DNA of 42,768 nucleotides from Porticoccaceae bacterium (lineage in GTDB: Bacteria; Pseudomonadota; Gammaproteobacteria; Pseudomonadales; Porticoccaceae): positions 1 to 42,768 of the forward strand of contig JAHEHM010000010.1 in the NCBI GenBank assembly GCA_024644585.1. The letters are read 5' to 3'. Positions 1-9,158 of the stretch are shown one piece after another. Both the position numbers and the translations under genes were made by a program. Numbering within the stretch: position 1 is the stretch's first letter; every line of letters starts with the position of its first letter. The notes beneath the pieces are model-generated. The model had not been told where the DNA came from. It ran no database searches and saw nothing but the letters and a program-made list of their open reading frames with translations.

Positions 1-2
1 AC

Positions 3-1439
3 TGTATAGTGGCCAATCATGATCTAGTGATGGCTGACTTAGCCTTAGGTGGGGGTGCTATTTTACCTCCGCCCGAAGACTGTATTTATATTTTTGATGA
101 GGGCCATCGCCTGGGTGAAACGGCGGTAAAACATTTTGGTGCCCAGTGTCGAATAAATACCACCTTAAATTGGCTCGAGCGGGTTCCCAAGCAGCTTAAA
201 GGTCAGACGCCGGTATTTGAAAAAGATAAAACGATTATTGATATGTTGCCGAGGATTGACAGTGGTGCCAATGAGATTGTGACGCTTTTAACCACCTGTT
301 ACCCGCAGTTTCAGGCTTACTTAGATAATCTGGAAGATGATCGTCAACTGTACCGTTTTCCTCAGGGCGATGTGGGAGAGGGCACTCGTGAATTAGCGCA
401 GAATATTAGCGCGCTAACCAGTCGCTGGATCGGGCGGGTTGAGCTACTTAGAGACAGCTTAAATGAGGCGCTCACCGATAGAGACTATGCTGTGCCCATT
501 CCAGATATCGAACTATTTTATCAGCAGGTGGGTAGTTGGCTAACCAAAGGCGAAAATTTGTTGGCACTTTGGGATCGTTTAAAGCAACAGCTAACCAGTC
601 ATGCTGTTCCTCTAGCCTGCTGGTTACGGCTAGATGATTCCGGCTCTGGCAATCTGGATATCGCGATTAATGCCAGCCCTATTCAGGCCACAGAGATTTT
701 GCGTGAACAACTCTGGGGTTCTTGCTATGGCGCTGTGATAACCTCCGCAACCCTTCGTTCCTTGGGCAACTTTAATACATTAAAGCGCGAGACAGGCATT
801 CCAGATTCGGCACAATTTTTATCCGTAGCAGGGGCTTTTAACTATGCTGAGGCGGCTACCCTGTCGGTGCCCCAAGACTGTGTTGAAGGTAATGCCATAT
901 ATGAACATACAGACTACATAACCGATAATCTTGCCGATATGGTGGAAAAGAAGGCAGGTACTCTGGTGTTATTTTCTTCACGCCGTCAGATGGACGAAGT
1001 GTTTGACCGACTGGACACTGATCTACAAAAAATTTGTCTGGTTCAGGGTAAGTACTCCAATCGTGAAATGGTGCGCTTACACAAGGAGCGCGTTGATCAG
1101 GGTAAAACCAGTGTCTTAATTGGCTTGGCGAGTTTTGCCGAGGGTGTGGATTTACCCGGTGATTACTGTAAGCATGTGATTATTGCTAAATTACCCTTTA
1201 TGGTCCCCGATGATCCATTGCATGAAGCGCTATCGGAATGGATTGAAGACAAAGGCGGTAACTCGTTCTTTGATATAGCACTGCCTATTGCTTCCCTGCG
1301 GCTCATTCAGGCCTGCGGCCGTTTACTGAGAACGGAAACTGATACAGGAACAGTGACTATTTTGGATAAGCGCTTGATTACCAAGCGCTATGGGGGTCAG
1401 TTAATCGACGCGCTGCCGCCCTTCAGGCGACAGCTGTAG
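3..1439 (+). CDS. dinG: ATP-dependent DNA helicase, DinG/YoaA family (5' end outside window)
   Basis: This is the C-terminal part of an XPD-like superfamily 2 DNA helicase. The reading frame is open to the left edge, so the Walker A motif and most of the Fe-S cysteine region lie outside the window. Visible features are the NHDL segment, the DEGH Walker B box (YIFDEGHRL) about 30 codons in, the helicase motif around SATLRSLG, and the C-terminal motif VI segment QACGRLLRTETDTG followed by ILDKR, all typical of DinG/YoaA. The GTG at position 9 is internal and not a start, because family members extend well upstream of NHDL. Such helicases unwind 5'-3' at damaged forks, R-loops or D-loops. The gene ends one base before the convergent RNA helicase gene. 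Whether it is DinG or YoaA proper cannot be decided from this half. Confidence 0.88.
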   Translation, partial: CIVANHDLVMADLALGGGAILPPPEDCIYIFDEGHRLGETAVKHFGAQCRINTTLNWLERVPKQLKGQTPVFEKDKTIIDMLPRIDSGANEIVTLLTTCYPQFQAYLDNLEDDRQLYRFPQGDVGEGTRELAQNISALTSRWIGRVELLRDSLNEALTDRDYAVPIPDIELFYQQVGSWLTKGENLLALWDRLKQQLTSHAVPLACWLRLDDSGSGNLDIAINASPIQATEILREQLWGSCYGAVITSATLRSLGNFNTLKRETGIPDSAQFLSVAGAFNYAEAATLSVPQDCVEGNAIYEHTDYITDNLADMVEKKAGTLVLFSSRRQMDEVFDRLDTDLQKICLVQGKYSNREMVRLHKERVDQGKTSVLIGLASFAEGVDLPGDYCKHVIIAKLPFMVPDDPLHEALSEWIEDKGGNSFFDIALPIASLRLIQACGRLLRTETDTGTVTILDKRLITKRYGGQLIDALPPFRRQL

Positions 1440-1440
1440 A

Positions 1441-3342
1441 TTACTTTTTCTTCTTATCTTTTTTGGTGTAGGTCTTTTTCTTCTTCTTTAGTGGCGCAGT
1501 ACCATCTGACTTAACACTTTTGCGTTTTGGCGCACTATCACGATCACCTGTCTTAACCTTCTTAGGGCCTTTTTTCGGTCTTGGAGAACGATTAGAAGGT
1601 GCAGTATTATCACCACCTTTATCAATACTGATATTCAGTGCTTTTGATCGAACACGTGCCTTTTTGAGTGTTTTGAAAACATCATCTGGCATACCATCCG
1701 GCAGATCGACCGTACTGTATTCGTCATGAAGGATAATTTGTCCAATGTATTGACTACTAATATCAGCTTCATTAGCAATTGCGCCCACAATATTAGAGGG
1801 CTCAACGCTGTCATTTTTACCGACCTCAAGGCGATAAGTCAGCATAGGAACTACGTTGCCATCTTCATCGCGAATAATGCGCTCAGATTTGGCTCTAGGG
1901 TTTCTAGGGTTACTATCTTTAGAAAAATTATCCTTACCTTTTCTATCTCTATTTTTGCCGTCTCTATCTCGGCTTCTATCCCTATCTCTATTTTTACCCG
2001 AGTTATCTTGACGAGGTGCAACAATATTATCCAGTTTAGGGAATAGCGGGCGCTCTTTTTGATTTTCATAGGTCAAAGCAGCAGCCACATCCGCCATATC
2101 TAAGTCATTTTCTTCAACATACTTAACGATCATTTCACGGAACTTATCTAAACGCGGCGTTTCTAGCGTCTTAGAGAGTTGCTCGGTGAACTGTTGTATA
2201 CGTTGATCACTGACCTGTGCATTAGAAGGCATAGTTAATGGTGCAATCGTACTTTTGGTGGTTTTTTCAATGGAACGCAAAAGGCGAGTTTCTTTTGGGG
2301 TAATAAACAAAATTGCATTACCCTCTCTACCAGCACGGCCCGTTCTACCAATACGGTGCACATAAGATTCATTGTCATAGGGAATATCAAAGTTGATTAC
2401 ATGACTAATACGCTCGACATCCAACCCTCGAGCGGCAACATCGGTAGCCACAACCACATCAATCTGACCGCGTTTGAGTTTACCGATAGTGCGCTCTCTA
2501 ATAGCTTGGCTTAAATCACCATTTAGGGCCGCTGAAGAAAAGCCTCTTGCTTGAAGGCGGTCGGCAATATCCACAGTTGAAGATTTGGTACGCACAAAAA
2601 TAATCATGCCATCGAATTGTTCAACTTCAAGCACGCGAGTCAAAGCATCCATTTTTTGGTGTGCTTTCACGGTAATATATTGTTGTTTGATACGTTCTAC
2701 AGTTTGCGTTTTACTCTGAATACGAACCTGCTGAGCATCACCCAAATATTTATCGGCAACACGCTTAATTGCCGCAGGCATAGTGGCTGAGAATAGGGCG
2801 CGCTGACTTTCAGCAGGGGTTTTTGAAAGAATCATTTCTACGTCATCAATAAAGCCCATACGCAACATTTCATCAGCTTCATCCAATACCAATGATTTCA
2901 CTTGGCTTAGATTGAGGCTTTTGCGCTTAAGGTGGTCGAGCATACGCCCTGGTGTTCCAACAACAACCTGAGCGCCACGCTTTAGTCCGCGTAATTGGCC
3001 GCCAATGTCCGCGCCACCGTAGATGGGCAATACATTGAAGCCCTTAATGTGTTTGGCGTAACTCTGGAATGCTTCAGCCACCTGAATGGCGAGCTCTCTG
3101 GTAGGCGTTAGTACCAAAATTTGCGGTGTTTTTTGCTGTGGATCAATATTACTCAGCAAAGGCAGTGCAAAGGCTGCTGTTTTACCGGTACCGGTTTGAG
3201 CCGTACCTAAAAGGTTTTTTCCACCGAGAAGAATAGGGATGCTTTGTGCTTGAATAGGTGAGGGCTGTTCGTAACCTAAATTTTGGACAGCTTTAAGCAC
3301 CGGTGCACTAATTCCCAGTGTTTGAAATTCGTTAGAAGACAT
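1441..3342 (-). CDS. deaD: DEAD-box ATP-dependent RNA helicase, DeaD/CsdA type
   Basis: This 633-aa RNA helicase probably unwinds structured RNA in ribosome assembly and mRNA decay. Motif I is AQTGTGKT (48-55), motif II DEAD (154-157), motif III SAT (185-187) and motif VI HRIGRTGR (329-336). After the two RecA-like domains comes a charged linker rich in Arg-Asp and Lys (about 450-500). A DbpA-like RNA-binding fold follows (about 510-580, containing RLEVGKND and IGQIILHDEYSTVDLP), and then a very lysine-rich tail. That order and length fit DeaD/CsdA rather than RhlB or RhlE. The ATG at 3342 is the natural start. DeaD is cold-induced in relatives; the long upstream spacer could hold a leader, but I cannot identify cold-shock boxes. 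It converges on the DinG-type gene with no terminator space between them. Confidence 0.93.
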   Translation of the reverse strand: MSSNEFQTLGISAPVLKAVQNLGYEQPSPIQAQSIPILLGGKNLLGTAQTGTGKTAAFALPLLSNIDPQQKTPQILVLTPTRELAIQVAEAFQSYAKHIKGFNVLPIYGGADIGGQLRGLKRGAQVVVGTPGRMLDHLKRKSLNLSQVKSLVLDEADEMLRMGFIDDVEMILSKTPAESQRALFSATMPAAIKRVADKYLGDAQQVRIQSKTQTVERIKQQYITVKAHQKMDALTRVLEVEQFDGMIIFVRTKSSTVDIADRLQARGFSSAALNGDLSQAIRERTIGKLKRGQIDVVVATDVAARGLDVERISHVINFDIPYDNESYVHRIGRTGRAGREGNAILFITPKETRLLRSIEKTTKSTIAPLTMPSNAQVSDQRIQQFTEQLSKTLETPRLDKFREMIVKYVEENDLDMADVAAALTYENQKERPLFPKLDNIVAPRQDNSGKNRDRDRSRDRDGKNRDRKGKDNFSKDSNPRNPRAKSERIIRDEDGNVVPMLTYRLEVGKNDSVEPSNIVGAIANEADISSQYIGQIILHDEYSTVDLPDGMPDDVFKTLKKARVRSKALNISIDKGGDNTAPSNRSPRPKKGPKKVKTGDRDSAPKRKSVKSDGTAPLKKKKKTYTKKDKKKK

Positions 3343-3654
3343 GAAATTACCTTTGGTTATGGTCTCAAGAGCGAGAGGTCGCGGAGTATACGCCTGTAGT
3401 GAACATTTTTATAGTTTAATCCTTGTTATTATTGGGATTTAACCAAAAATAGACCCATTTTTGGGGTGTTTTAGCCGCCATTTACAACAACTTGGTTAAT
3501 TCGCGCCCCTTAAGTCATGAAGCTAAAGTAATCGGGCTAAAAGATAAATTTCTGCGTAGATAAATAAAATTACCCTTTAACAGCCGCTCAGTGGTCAATA
3601 ACTGTGGTAAATTAGAACCCAATAAAATTGTATACAGATACCTATGGAGTGGCC
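3343..3654. other. Divergent intergenic region between deaD and pdxH
   Basis: This 312-base gap carries the 5' regions of two divergent genes and no convincing gene. On the minus strand a TATACT -10-like hexamer (plus-strand AGTATA at 3385-3390) followed by a GC-rich discriminator could be the deaD start region, although its -35 is poor. An imperfectly placed inverted repeat, CCAAAAAT/ATTTTTGG, lies at 3443-3464. No strong -35/-10 pair was found for pdxH. Short reading frames here are antisense and have no recognisable protein. Confidence 0.4.
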
Positions 3655-4290
3655 ATGAGCCTAGAAGATAATCGTCGCGAATATGATTACGGCAGTTTGA
3701 ATAGAGCCTCGTTACTTGATAATCCCTATAAGCAGTTTGATTTGTGGATGAAGCAAGCACTTGAGGCCAATATTCAGGATCCCACCGCTATGAGCGTGGC
3801 TACTGTGGGTAGCAAGAATCAGCCGTCGCAGCGCATGGTGCTGCTCAAACAGTTTGATAATCGTGGATTTGTTTTTTATACCAACTTAGAAAGTCGCAAG
3901 GCAATAGATATCAAGCAAAATGCTCGCGTCAGTCTTCATTTTCCCTGGTTGCAGTTAGATCGGCAGGTGATTGTTGGCGGCCAAGCTGAGCCTTTGCCCC
4001 GTGCTGAGGTTTTAAAGTATTTTTTGAGCCGTCCTATTGAAAGTCAGCTTGGCGCTTGGGCATCAAAGCAAAGCACTGTGATAAGTTCTAGGCAGGTTTT
4101 AGAACAACAATTTAGTGACGTTAAAGAAAAATTTTCTACAGGTGAAATACCTCTGCCTGATTTTTGGGGTGGCTATCTTGTAGTACCCGATGAAATCGAG
4201 TTTTGGCAGGGCGGTGAAAATCGTCTTCACGATCGATTTAGTTTTGAACGTGACAAAGATGGCTGGGCGATAAATCGATTGTCGCCCTAG
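3655..4290 (+). CDS. pdxH: Pyridoxamine/pyridoxine 5'-phosphate oxidase
   Basis: This FMN enzyme oxidises pyridoxine- or pyridoxamine-5'-phosphate to pyridoxal 5'-phosphate, the last step of vitamin B6 synthesis and salvage. The 211-aa protein shows the family hallmarks: RREYDYGSL near the N terminus, the FMN-binding stretch SQRMVLLK...[26 protein letters not shown], and the C-terminal [14 protein letters not shown] with the RLHDR substrate/FMN segment. I chose ATG 3655 because GGAG lies five bases upstream (3646-3649) and the protein then starts at the usual place; an in-frame start at 3628 would add nine unsupported residues. The last four bases overlap the convergent greB gene. Confidence 0.95.
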   Translation: MSLEDNRREYDYGSLNRASLLDNPYKQFDLWMKQALEANIQDPTAMSVATVGSKNQPSQRMVLLKQFDNRGFVFYTNLESRKAIDIKQNARVSLHFPWLQLDRQVIVGGQAEPLPRAEVLKYFLSRPIESQLGAWASKQSTVISSRQVLEQQFSDVKEKFSTGEIPLPDFWGGYLVVPDEIEFWQGGENRLHDRFSFERDKDGWAINRLSP

Positions 4291-4790
4291 TAGTCAATGG
4301 CGTTAATCAAAAAATAGCGTTCGCCCTCGGGCGTTTTTACCTCGACTTCATCATCCTTGGATTTTCCAATTAAAGCTCTCGCCATGGGTGAATCGATACT
4401 AATCCAATTTTTTTCACTATTAATTTCATCAGAGCCCACAAGGCGAAGACGCTGAAGCGGTGCAGAGGGGTCGTCAGCGTCCTCCAATGTAACCCAGGCA
4501 GCAAAAAATACCTTAGAAGTATCTCTCGGTTTATCCTCAACAATAGTCGCTTCTTCAAGGCGCTTGCTGAGGTAGCGAACGCGGCGATCGATTTCGCGCA
4601 AACGGCGCTTACCATAAATATAGTCGCCATTTTCCGAACGATCACCATTTTTTGCCGCTTCATGCACCACCTGAGTAACCTGAGGGCGCTCCACTTTCCA
4701 CAGTTGACGAACTTCAGCGCGCAACTTAGCGGCACCATCAGCGGTAATATAGGGTGAACTTTTAGGGGCAGGTGGTCTATATCGAGACAT
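4287..4790 (-). CDS. greB: Transcription elongation factor GreB
   Basis: GreB enters the RNA polymerase secondary channel and stimulates cleavage of backtracked transcripts. The 167-aa protein has the N-terminal coiled coil and the acidic tip [16 protein letters not shown], whose carboxylates coordinate the catalytic magnesium. [15 protein letters not shown] and a C-terminal FKBP-like domain ending in [12 protein letters not shown] follow. [14 protein letters not shown] is characteristic of GreB rather than GreA. It starts three bases after the S9 peptidase gene ends, on the same strand, so it is probably the last gene of a yciH-peptidase-greB transcript. Confidence 0.95.
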   Translation of the reverse strand: MSRYRPPAPKSSPYITADGAAKLRAEVRQLWKVERPQVTQVVHEAAKNGDRSENGDYIYGKRRLREIDRRVRYLSKRLEEATIVEDKPRDTSKVFFAAWVTLEDADDPSAPLQRLRLVGSDEINSEKNWISIDSPMARALIGKSKDDEVEVKTPEGERYFLINAIDY

Positions 4791-4793
4791 GGC

Positions 4794-6674
4794 TCATGTT
4801 CCGTGGTTTAGGTTAAAAACATCAGAATAAAACGTCAGTTCCGCCTCCATGGCGCGAATAATATTTTCTGATTTTCTAAAACCGTGGCCCTCATCAGGAA
4901 ATTTAACATAAACCACAGGGATGCCCTTTTTCTCGAGGCTGTTAACCATCAGTTGCGCTTGATTGGGGGGAACCACCCTGTCTTCTAATCCCTGAAGGAA
5001 AATCACCGGACAGTTCAGCTGGTCTATATGATTAATGGGTGACCGCTGTTGGTAAATTTCTTGTTGCTCAGGGTAGGGGCCTACCAATTTATCCAAATAT
5101 CGCGATTCAAATTTATGGGTATCACTGGCAAGGGTTTCAAGATTGCCAATACCATACAAACTTGCCCCAGCCTTAAATGTGTCAGTAAAGGTGAGAGCGG
5201 CTAATACCGTATAACCACCGGCACTACTGCCGCGGATAATACAGCGCTCAGCATCGACTTTGTTTTGCGTCACTAAATAGTTAACTGCGCATTGGGTGTC
5301 CTCAACATCAGCCACGCCCCAGGCATCATTTAATGCATTGCGATAATCTCGTCCAAAACCGGTACTGCCGCGGTAATTGATATCCACTACCGCGAAACCA
5401 CGATTAGTCCAATACTGAATTTTTAAATTTAAACTACAGTCCGTGGCTCCGGTAGGCCCGCCATGACAGATAACGATCACCGGTGGTAATTCATTTTCCA
5501 TACCCTGATATTGGCTGTGGGTTGGCGCATAGAAGAAGGCCTGTACCCTTTGGTTATTGGCAGTGGTATAGATGATTGATTCCGGTGAAGACAGATTGCC
5601 TGATTCTATAGTTAAGCAAGCAGACGCATGGACTGTTGTTGGAGTCGTATTTGGGCGAACCATAACAATTTGGTTAGCTCGGTCCGATGCGCCGGCTATT
5701 ATGGTCAGTTCACCTCGATGACAGCAGGCTGATTGCATGGCGCTAAAATCGGTGTCTATTGTTTCTAAACTGCCCGTTGCAATATGCAAAATACCACAGT
5801 GCCAAATACCCTCTTGAGTCCAGAGGCAGCCAATAGTGTTAGCGTCAATAAAATCATAGGTAGACATGCCAAACTGCCACAGGGGCGTAGCAAATTCCGC
5901 TGGCATATCCAGCACAATACCGTTCTCTGCAGAATATATATTCCACCAGTTATTACTGTCAGAGACATAATATAGCTGGTTATCTGGTGACCACTGAGGT
6001 TGAAATATCGCCTCATTATTATTAGCGCCCGCCACCATATTTTGATTAGATAAAGTGATTTGATTATCAGCACAGTACAACTGGGTGCAATCCCATGGCA
6101 TATTGGGATGATTCCATTGAATCCAGGATATTTTTTGCCCATTGGGACTAATTCGCGGGTAAGCATAAAAGTCCGCCCCTGAAGCTAAGCGTTGCGGCTT
6201 TTGATCAGCTTTGTCTAAAGATATTCCCGCCAGATAATTTTCTGGTTCACCGCTGTCATTATGTTGTTCGCAGACAGCGATTAGTCGGTTGTTGGTGTTA
6301 TCCATAGCAAGGTCGGCAAAACGCGGCCCTTTTTTAGTTATTGGTTTTGCCTGATCACTGCCAATATCTATTTGATATATACGCTGATCTGAAGCATTGA
6401 CAAAATAAATAGTATTGTCTGATAGCGTATACGCCATGCCGCCATACTCGTGCACGCGGCTGGCGTGGCTGTAAGGCGTAGGCAATAAATCTTGGATTAT
6501 GCCATCTTTATCTTGGCAAACAATAACATTGCGCCCCGATTCTTGGGGGCGGCTCTCAACCCAAAATAATTGTTCATTGTAGGATTTAATGCAGCTAATT
6601 TTTGGGGCGGCACTAGCGACTATTTTAGAGCTAATAGAAGAGGGCCAAGTGCCAAAGGGCTGTTGAGATTTCAT
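4794..6674 (-). CDS. S9-family serine peptidase (prolyl oligopeptidase / acylaminoacyl-peptidase type)
   Basis: This 626-aa protein has an N-terminal beta-propeller-like region (about 1-370, with repeated segments such as FADLAMDN, YPRISPNGQ and QPQWSPDNQLYYVSD). A C-terminal alpha/beta-hydrolase domain follows. The nucleophile elbow is GSSAGG (Ser about 484), the acid residue lies in GLEDRVVP (Asp about 565) and the histidine in DEGHGF (His about 597). The oxyanion segment VICHGGPTG is also present. There is no signal peptide, so it is predicted to be cytoplasmic and to act on short peptides or acyl-peptides; its substrate cannot be read from the sequence. It sits between yciH (4-bp gap) and greB (3-bp gap). 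Confidence 0.88.
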   Translation of the reverse strand: MKSQQPFGTWPSSISSKIVASAAPKISCIKSYNEQLFWVESRPQESGRNVIVCQDKDGIIQDLLPTPYSHASRVHEYGGMAYTLSDNTIYFVNASDQRIYQIDIGSDQAKPITKKGPRFADLAMDNTNNRLIAVCEQHNDSGEPENYLAGISLDKADQKPQRLASGADFYAYPRISPNGQKISWIQWNHPNMPWDCTQLYCADNQITLSNQNMVAGANNNEAIFQPQWSPDNQLYYVSDSNNWWNIYSAENGIVLDMPAEFATPLWQFGMSTYDFIDANTIGCLWTQEGIWHCGILHIATGSLETIDTDFSAMQSACCHRGELTIIAGASDRANQIVMVRPNTTPTTVHASACLTIESGNLSSPESIIYTTANNQRVQAFFYAPTHSQYQGMENELPPVIVICHGGPTGATDCSLNLKIQYWTNRGFAVVDINYRGSTGFGRDYRNALNDAWGVADVEDTQCAVNYLVTQNKVDAERCIIRGSSAGGYTVLAALTFTDTFKAGASLYGIGNLETLASDTHKFESRYLDKLVGPYPEQQEIYQQRSPINHIDQLNCPVIFLQGLEDRVVPPNQAQLMVNSLEKKGIPVVYVKFPDEGHGFRKSENIIRAMEAELTFYSDVFNLNHGT

Positions 6675-6678
6675 GAGA

Positions 6679-7005
6679 TTAACCGCCCGCCAGTTTTACA
6701 CTGTGGCCCAATTTCTCGAGCTGGTTCTTAAGTGCCTCACGATGATCGCCTTGAATTTCAATGATGCCATCTTTGATTGTGCCCCCTGTTGAGCAGCTTT
6801 TCTTTAGCTTTTTTGCCAAGGCTTTAAGGTCATTGGGCGCCAAATCAAAACCAGTTATAAGGGTGACGCCCTTGCCTTTGCGACCCTTTGTTTCTCGACT
6901 AATTCGAATGATGCCATCGGTGATTACCGCTGGTTTGGATTCGCTTGGCTGCTTGATACGTCCGGTTTCAGTGGAATAAACAAGCCGTGAATCTTTGTTT
7001 GGCAT
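6679..7005 (-). CDS. yciH: SUI1/eIF1-like translation factor YciH
   Basis: This is a 108-aa member of the SUI1 (eIF1-like) family. The core is IRISRETKGRKGKGVTLI, then FDLAPNDLKALAKKLKK, CSTGGTIKDGIIEIQGDHR and a C-terminal LEKLGHSVKLAGG, which matches bacterial YciH closely. In E. coli YciH is non-essential, can influence start-site fidelity in vitro and is linked to stress control of translation. It is probably the first gene of a tight minus-strand operon with the S9 peptidase and greB. Confidence 0.92.
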   Translation of the reverse strand: MPNKDSRLVYSTETGRIKQPSESKPAVITDGIIRISRETKGRKGKGVTLITGFDLAPNDLKALAKKLKKSCSTGGTIKDGIIEIQGDHREALKNQLEKLGHSVKLAGG

Positions 7006-7092
7006 GGGTTGCGCTCGATAATTGTTAAATCAGATTTTGATTATCCATAATTTTAATGATTTATTCATCAACAACCCTTAGTCATTAAGTAA

Positions 7093-8592
7093 TTATCCCG
7101 TTGTAAACTGGTTTCGATAGGAAAGCGCCTCTTGGTAGGCAGATATATCAGGGGTTTCATTGCCAGCTAGATCGGCAATACTGCGTGCAACTTTTAATAG
7201 TCTATGAAAGCTTCGAGTTGATAACTTATAGCTATTAATAGCGCGATCTAAGAAGTCTTGTTGCTCAGCATTTAACGGGCATACCTTTTTTAATTGTTGA
7301 TTATCGAGGCGTGCATTGACCATTCCCTGTCGTGCCATCTGTAAAGCTCTTGCTTGATTAACCCGCTGCATGATTTGTTGATTTGAGTCTCCTTCAAGAT
7401 TTTTATTAGCCTGAAATAGCTGTTTGTTTTCAATATTGTTCACCGCAATATGCAGGTCGATACGATCTAGAATAGGGCCAGATATTTTGCCCTGATAGCG
7501 CGCTATTTTTTCCGCACTGCAGTTGCAGCGTTCACTGCCCTTGTAGCCACAGGGACAGGGATTCATGGCGGCTATGAGCTGAAATTTGGCAGGAAAGGTA
7601 AGCTGTGCTGCGGCGCGGGAAATATGAATCTCACCTGATTCCAGTGGCTCGCGAAGCATTTCTAAAACTGAGCGCTGAAATTCTGGCAATTCATCAAGAA
7701 ATAAAATGCCCTCATGAGCAAGGGATATTTCTCCCGGTTGTGGTGAGCTACCACCACCTACAATAGCCGTAGCTGAAGCACTGTGATGTGGTGAGCGAAA
7801 GGGTCGCTGTAATAAATTTTCATTGGTTTTTTTTTGAGCGATGGAGTGCACGCAGGCCACTTCTAATGCTTCCTTATTGGTCATGCTGGGCAAGATGCCC
7901 GGCAGTCGAGCGGCCAGCATAGATTTACCTGTCCCCGGTGGTCCATAAAGTAACATATGATGTCCTCCGCAGGCGGCTATTTCTAGGGCGCGCTTGGCCT
8001 GTTTTTGACCTATAACCTCTTTTATCTCTGGCGATGGCGTTCGCTGAATAGGGCTTTTTGCTACCCAGGGGTCTAGAGACTTTGATTGGTGAAGGTGAGC
8101 AGTTACATCAAGTAAATGCTTAGCGGCAAGCACAGTAATTGACTCTACCAAGCAGGCCTCATCGGCATTTTGCTGGCTAATGATTAGCTGTTTATTAGCT
8201 GAAGCGCAGGCAATAACCGAGGGTAAAATAGCTTCAATGCCGCGCAGTTCACCCGATAGTGCTAATTCACCGATAAACTCAAACTTCTCAAGTGGCAGTT
8301 TGGGGATCTGCTCAGAAGCCGCCAGAATACCTATGGCTATGGCTAGATCAAAACGACTTCCGCCTTTGGGTAGCTCTGCCGGAGCCAGATTGACAGTAAT
8401 GCGGCGGTTGGGGAACTCAAACTTAGAGTTAATTAATGCGCTACGAACTCGATCTTTACTTTCTTTAACGGCTGTTTCAGGCAGGCCAACAATATTAAAA
8501 GCCGGCAAGCCGTTAGAGAGATGTACCTCTACTGAAACAAGGGGGGAAGATAGTCCGAGTTTGGCGCGAGAGCTTACGATAGATAGCGACAT
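7093..8592 (-). CDS. comM: YifB/ComM family Mg-chelatase-like AAA+ ATPase
   Basis: This 499-aa AAA+ protein has an N-terminal Lon-type S16-like domain (about 1-165, with NIVGLPETAVKESKDRVR and NLAPAELPKGG). It then has Walker A GPPGTGKS (217-224), Walker B ILFLDE (296-301) and a Cys-rich insert, NPCPCGYKG followed by RCNC. The C-terminal ChlI-like helical domain ends in YKLSTRSFHRLLKVARSIADL. In naturally competent gammaproteobacteria ComM is a branch-migration helicase for integrating transformed DNA; elsewhere YifB has no settled role. No competence genes lie in this window, so a role in transformation is inference only. Confidence 0.93.
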   Translation of the reverse strand: MSLSIVSSRAKLGLSSPLVSVEVHLSNGLPAFNIVGLPETAVKESKDRVRSALINSKFEFPNRRITVNLAPAELPKGGSRFDLAIAIGILAASEQIPKLPLEKFEFIGELALSGELRGIEAILPSVIACASANKQLIISQQNADEACLVESITVLAAKHLLDVTAHLHQSKSLDPWVAKSPIQRTPSPEIKEVIGQKQAKRALEIAACGGHHMLLYGPPGTGKSMLAARLPGILPSMTNKEALEVACVHSIAQKKTNENLLQRPFRSPHHSASATAIVGGGSSPQPGEISLAHEGILFLDELPEFQRSVLEMLREPLESGEIHISRAAAQLTFPAKFQLIAAMNPCPCGYKGSERCNCSAEKIARYQGKISGPILDRIDLHIAVNNIENKQLFQANKNLEGDSNQQIMQRVNQARALQMARQGMVNARLDNQQLKKVCPLNAEQQDFLDRAINSYKLSTRSFHRLLKVARSIADLAGNETPDISAYQEALSYRNQFTTG

Positions 8593-8708
8593 CCAATGTC
8601 CTTAGGGCTGTGAGAGTCATTCCTTAGTCATCTGATAGGTCAGTGATTGAAGGTTTAACTCAATTGTAGCTCTAATAATCTGAAGTGTTCTTGCGATTTA
8701 AGGGGCGA

Positions 8709-8963
8709 TTATTGTTTGTCACTATCTAAAAGCTGTTTCAGCTGTTCCATTTTGATTTCTAACTGATTGATTTTCTCTCTCGAGCGAGCAAGAACGGCTT
8801 TTTGAGCTTCAAATTCTTCTTTAGAAACAATATCTAGTTTTTTAAATAGATTGCTAGTGGCTGCACGAAGGTACACCGCCGCCTCTTGGCTTATGCCGTC
8901 GGAGCCAGTTGTCACCTTATTAAGCTGATCTGTTAGCTGTTGGTAAAATTCATCAAATTTCAT
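8709..8963 (-). CDS. ubiK: UbiK/BMFP-family ubiquinone biosynthesis accessory factor
   Basis: This is a short acidic coiled-coil protein of 84 aa starting MKFDEFYQQL. It contains the conserved VYLRAATSNLFKKLDIVSKEEFEAQKAVL block and a C-terminal leucine-zipper-like helix. It matches the YqiC/UbiK family, which promotes assembly of the Ubi complex for aerobic ubiquinone synthesis; some relatives are described as membrane-fusogenic (BMFP). I chose the ATG at 8963 because the upstream in-frame extension to 9020 is Cys/Arg-rich and unlike the family. An AGGACG-like Shine-Dalgarno precedes 8963. It is divergent from glnK, whose control region begins just upstream. Confidence 0.85.
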   Translation of the reverse strand: MKFDEFYQQLTDQLNKVTTGSDGISQEAAVYLRAATSNLFKKLDIVSKEEFEAQKAVLARSREKINQLEIKMEQLKQLLDSDKQ

Positions 8964-9027
8964 AATAAAACGTCCTCGTAGAGCTACTTTAGCAAATTTG
9001 CACCGCGATAACATGGTCATTTTGGGC

Positions 9028-9042
9028 TAACCAAAGAGGTGC
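9028..9042 (+). promoter_or_regulatory. Upstream (weaker) NtrC-binding-site-like sequence
   Basis: The 15-mer TAACCAAAGAGGTGC matches the NtrC palindrome GCACC-N5-GGTGC at 11 of 15 positions when compared with an AAAAT-spaced ideal. Its centre is 32 bp upstream of the centre of the stronger site, about three helical turns. That is the spacing of the paired NtrC enhancers at enterobacterial glnA. This is inference from sequence alone. Confidence 0.5.
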
Positions 9043-9059
9043 TTCCCCTTAATAAAATT

Positions 9060-9074
9060 GAACCAAAATGGTGC
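9060..9074 (+). promoter_or_regulatory. NtrC-binding-site-like sequence (strong)
   Basis: GAACCAAAATGGTGC differs from a perfect GCACC-N5-GGTGC palindrome at one position. Its centre lies about 118 bp upstream of the start point predicted from the sigma-54 promoter, a usual enhancer distance for NtrC. Confidence 0.72.
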
Positions 9075-9158
9075 GCAATCAGGATTTTAAGCCGTTATCA
9101 GGCTCTGAAAAATTAAAAAATACCGATTATTTGTTGAAATTCCCACAAATTAAAAAGT

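Noticed and set aside
1910-2000. Repeated TCTATCTC-like units suggesting a repeat array
   Set aside because: They are the antisense view of Arg-Asp codons in deaD; there are no regular spacers, so this is not a CRISPR or tandem-repeat locus.
1726-2069. Reading frames on both strands over the DeaD linker that might be separate small genes
   Set aside because: They arise from the low-complexity, repetitive codons of the deaD linker, have no ribosome site or recognisable protein, and lie wholly inside a certain gene.
3515-3760. An 81-codon minus-strand frame overlapping the pdxH start
   Set aside because: It is antisense to pdxH, has no recognisable protein and no good ribosome site.
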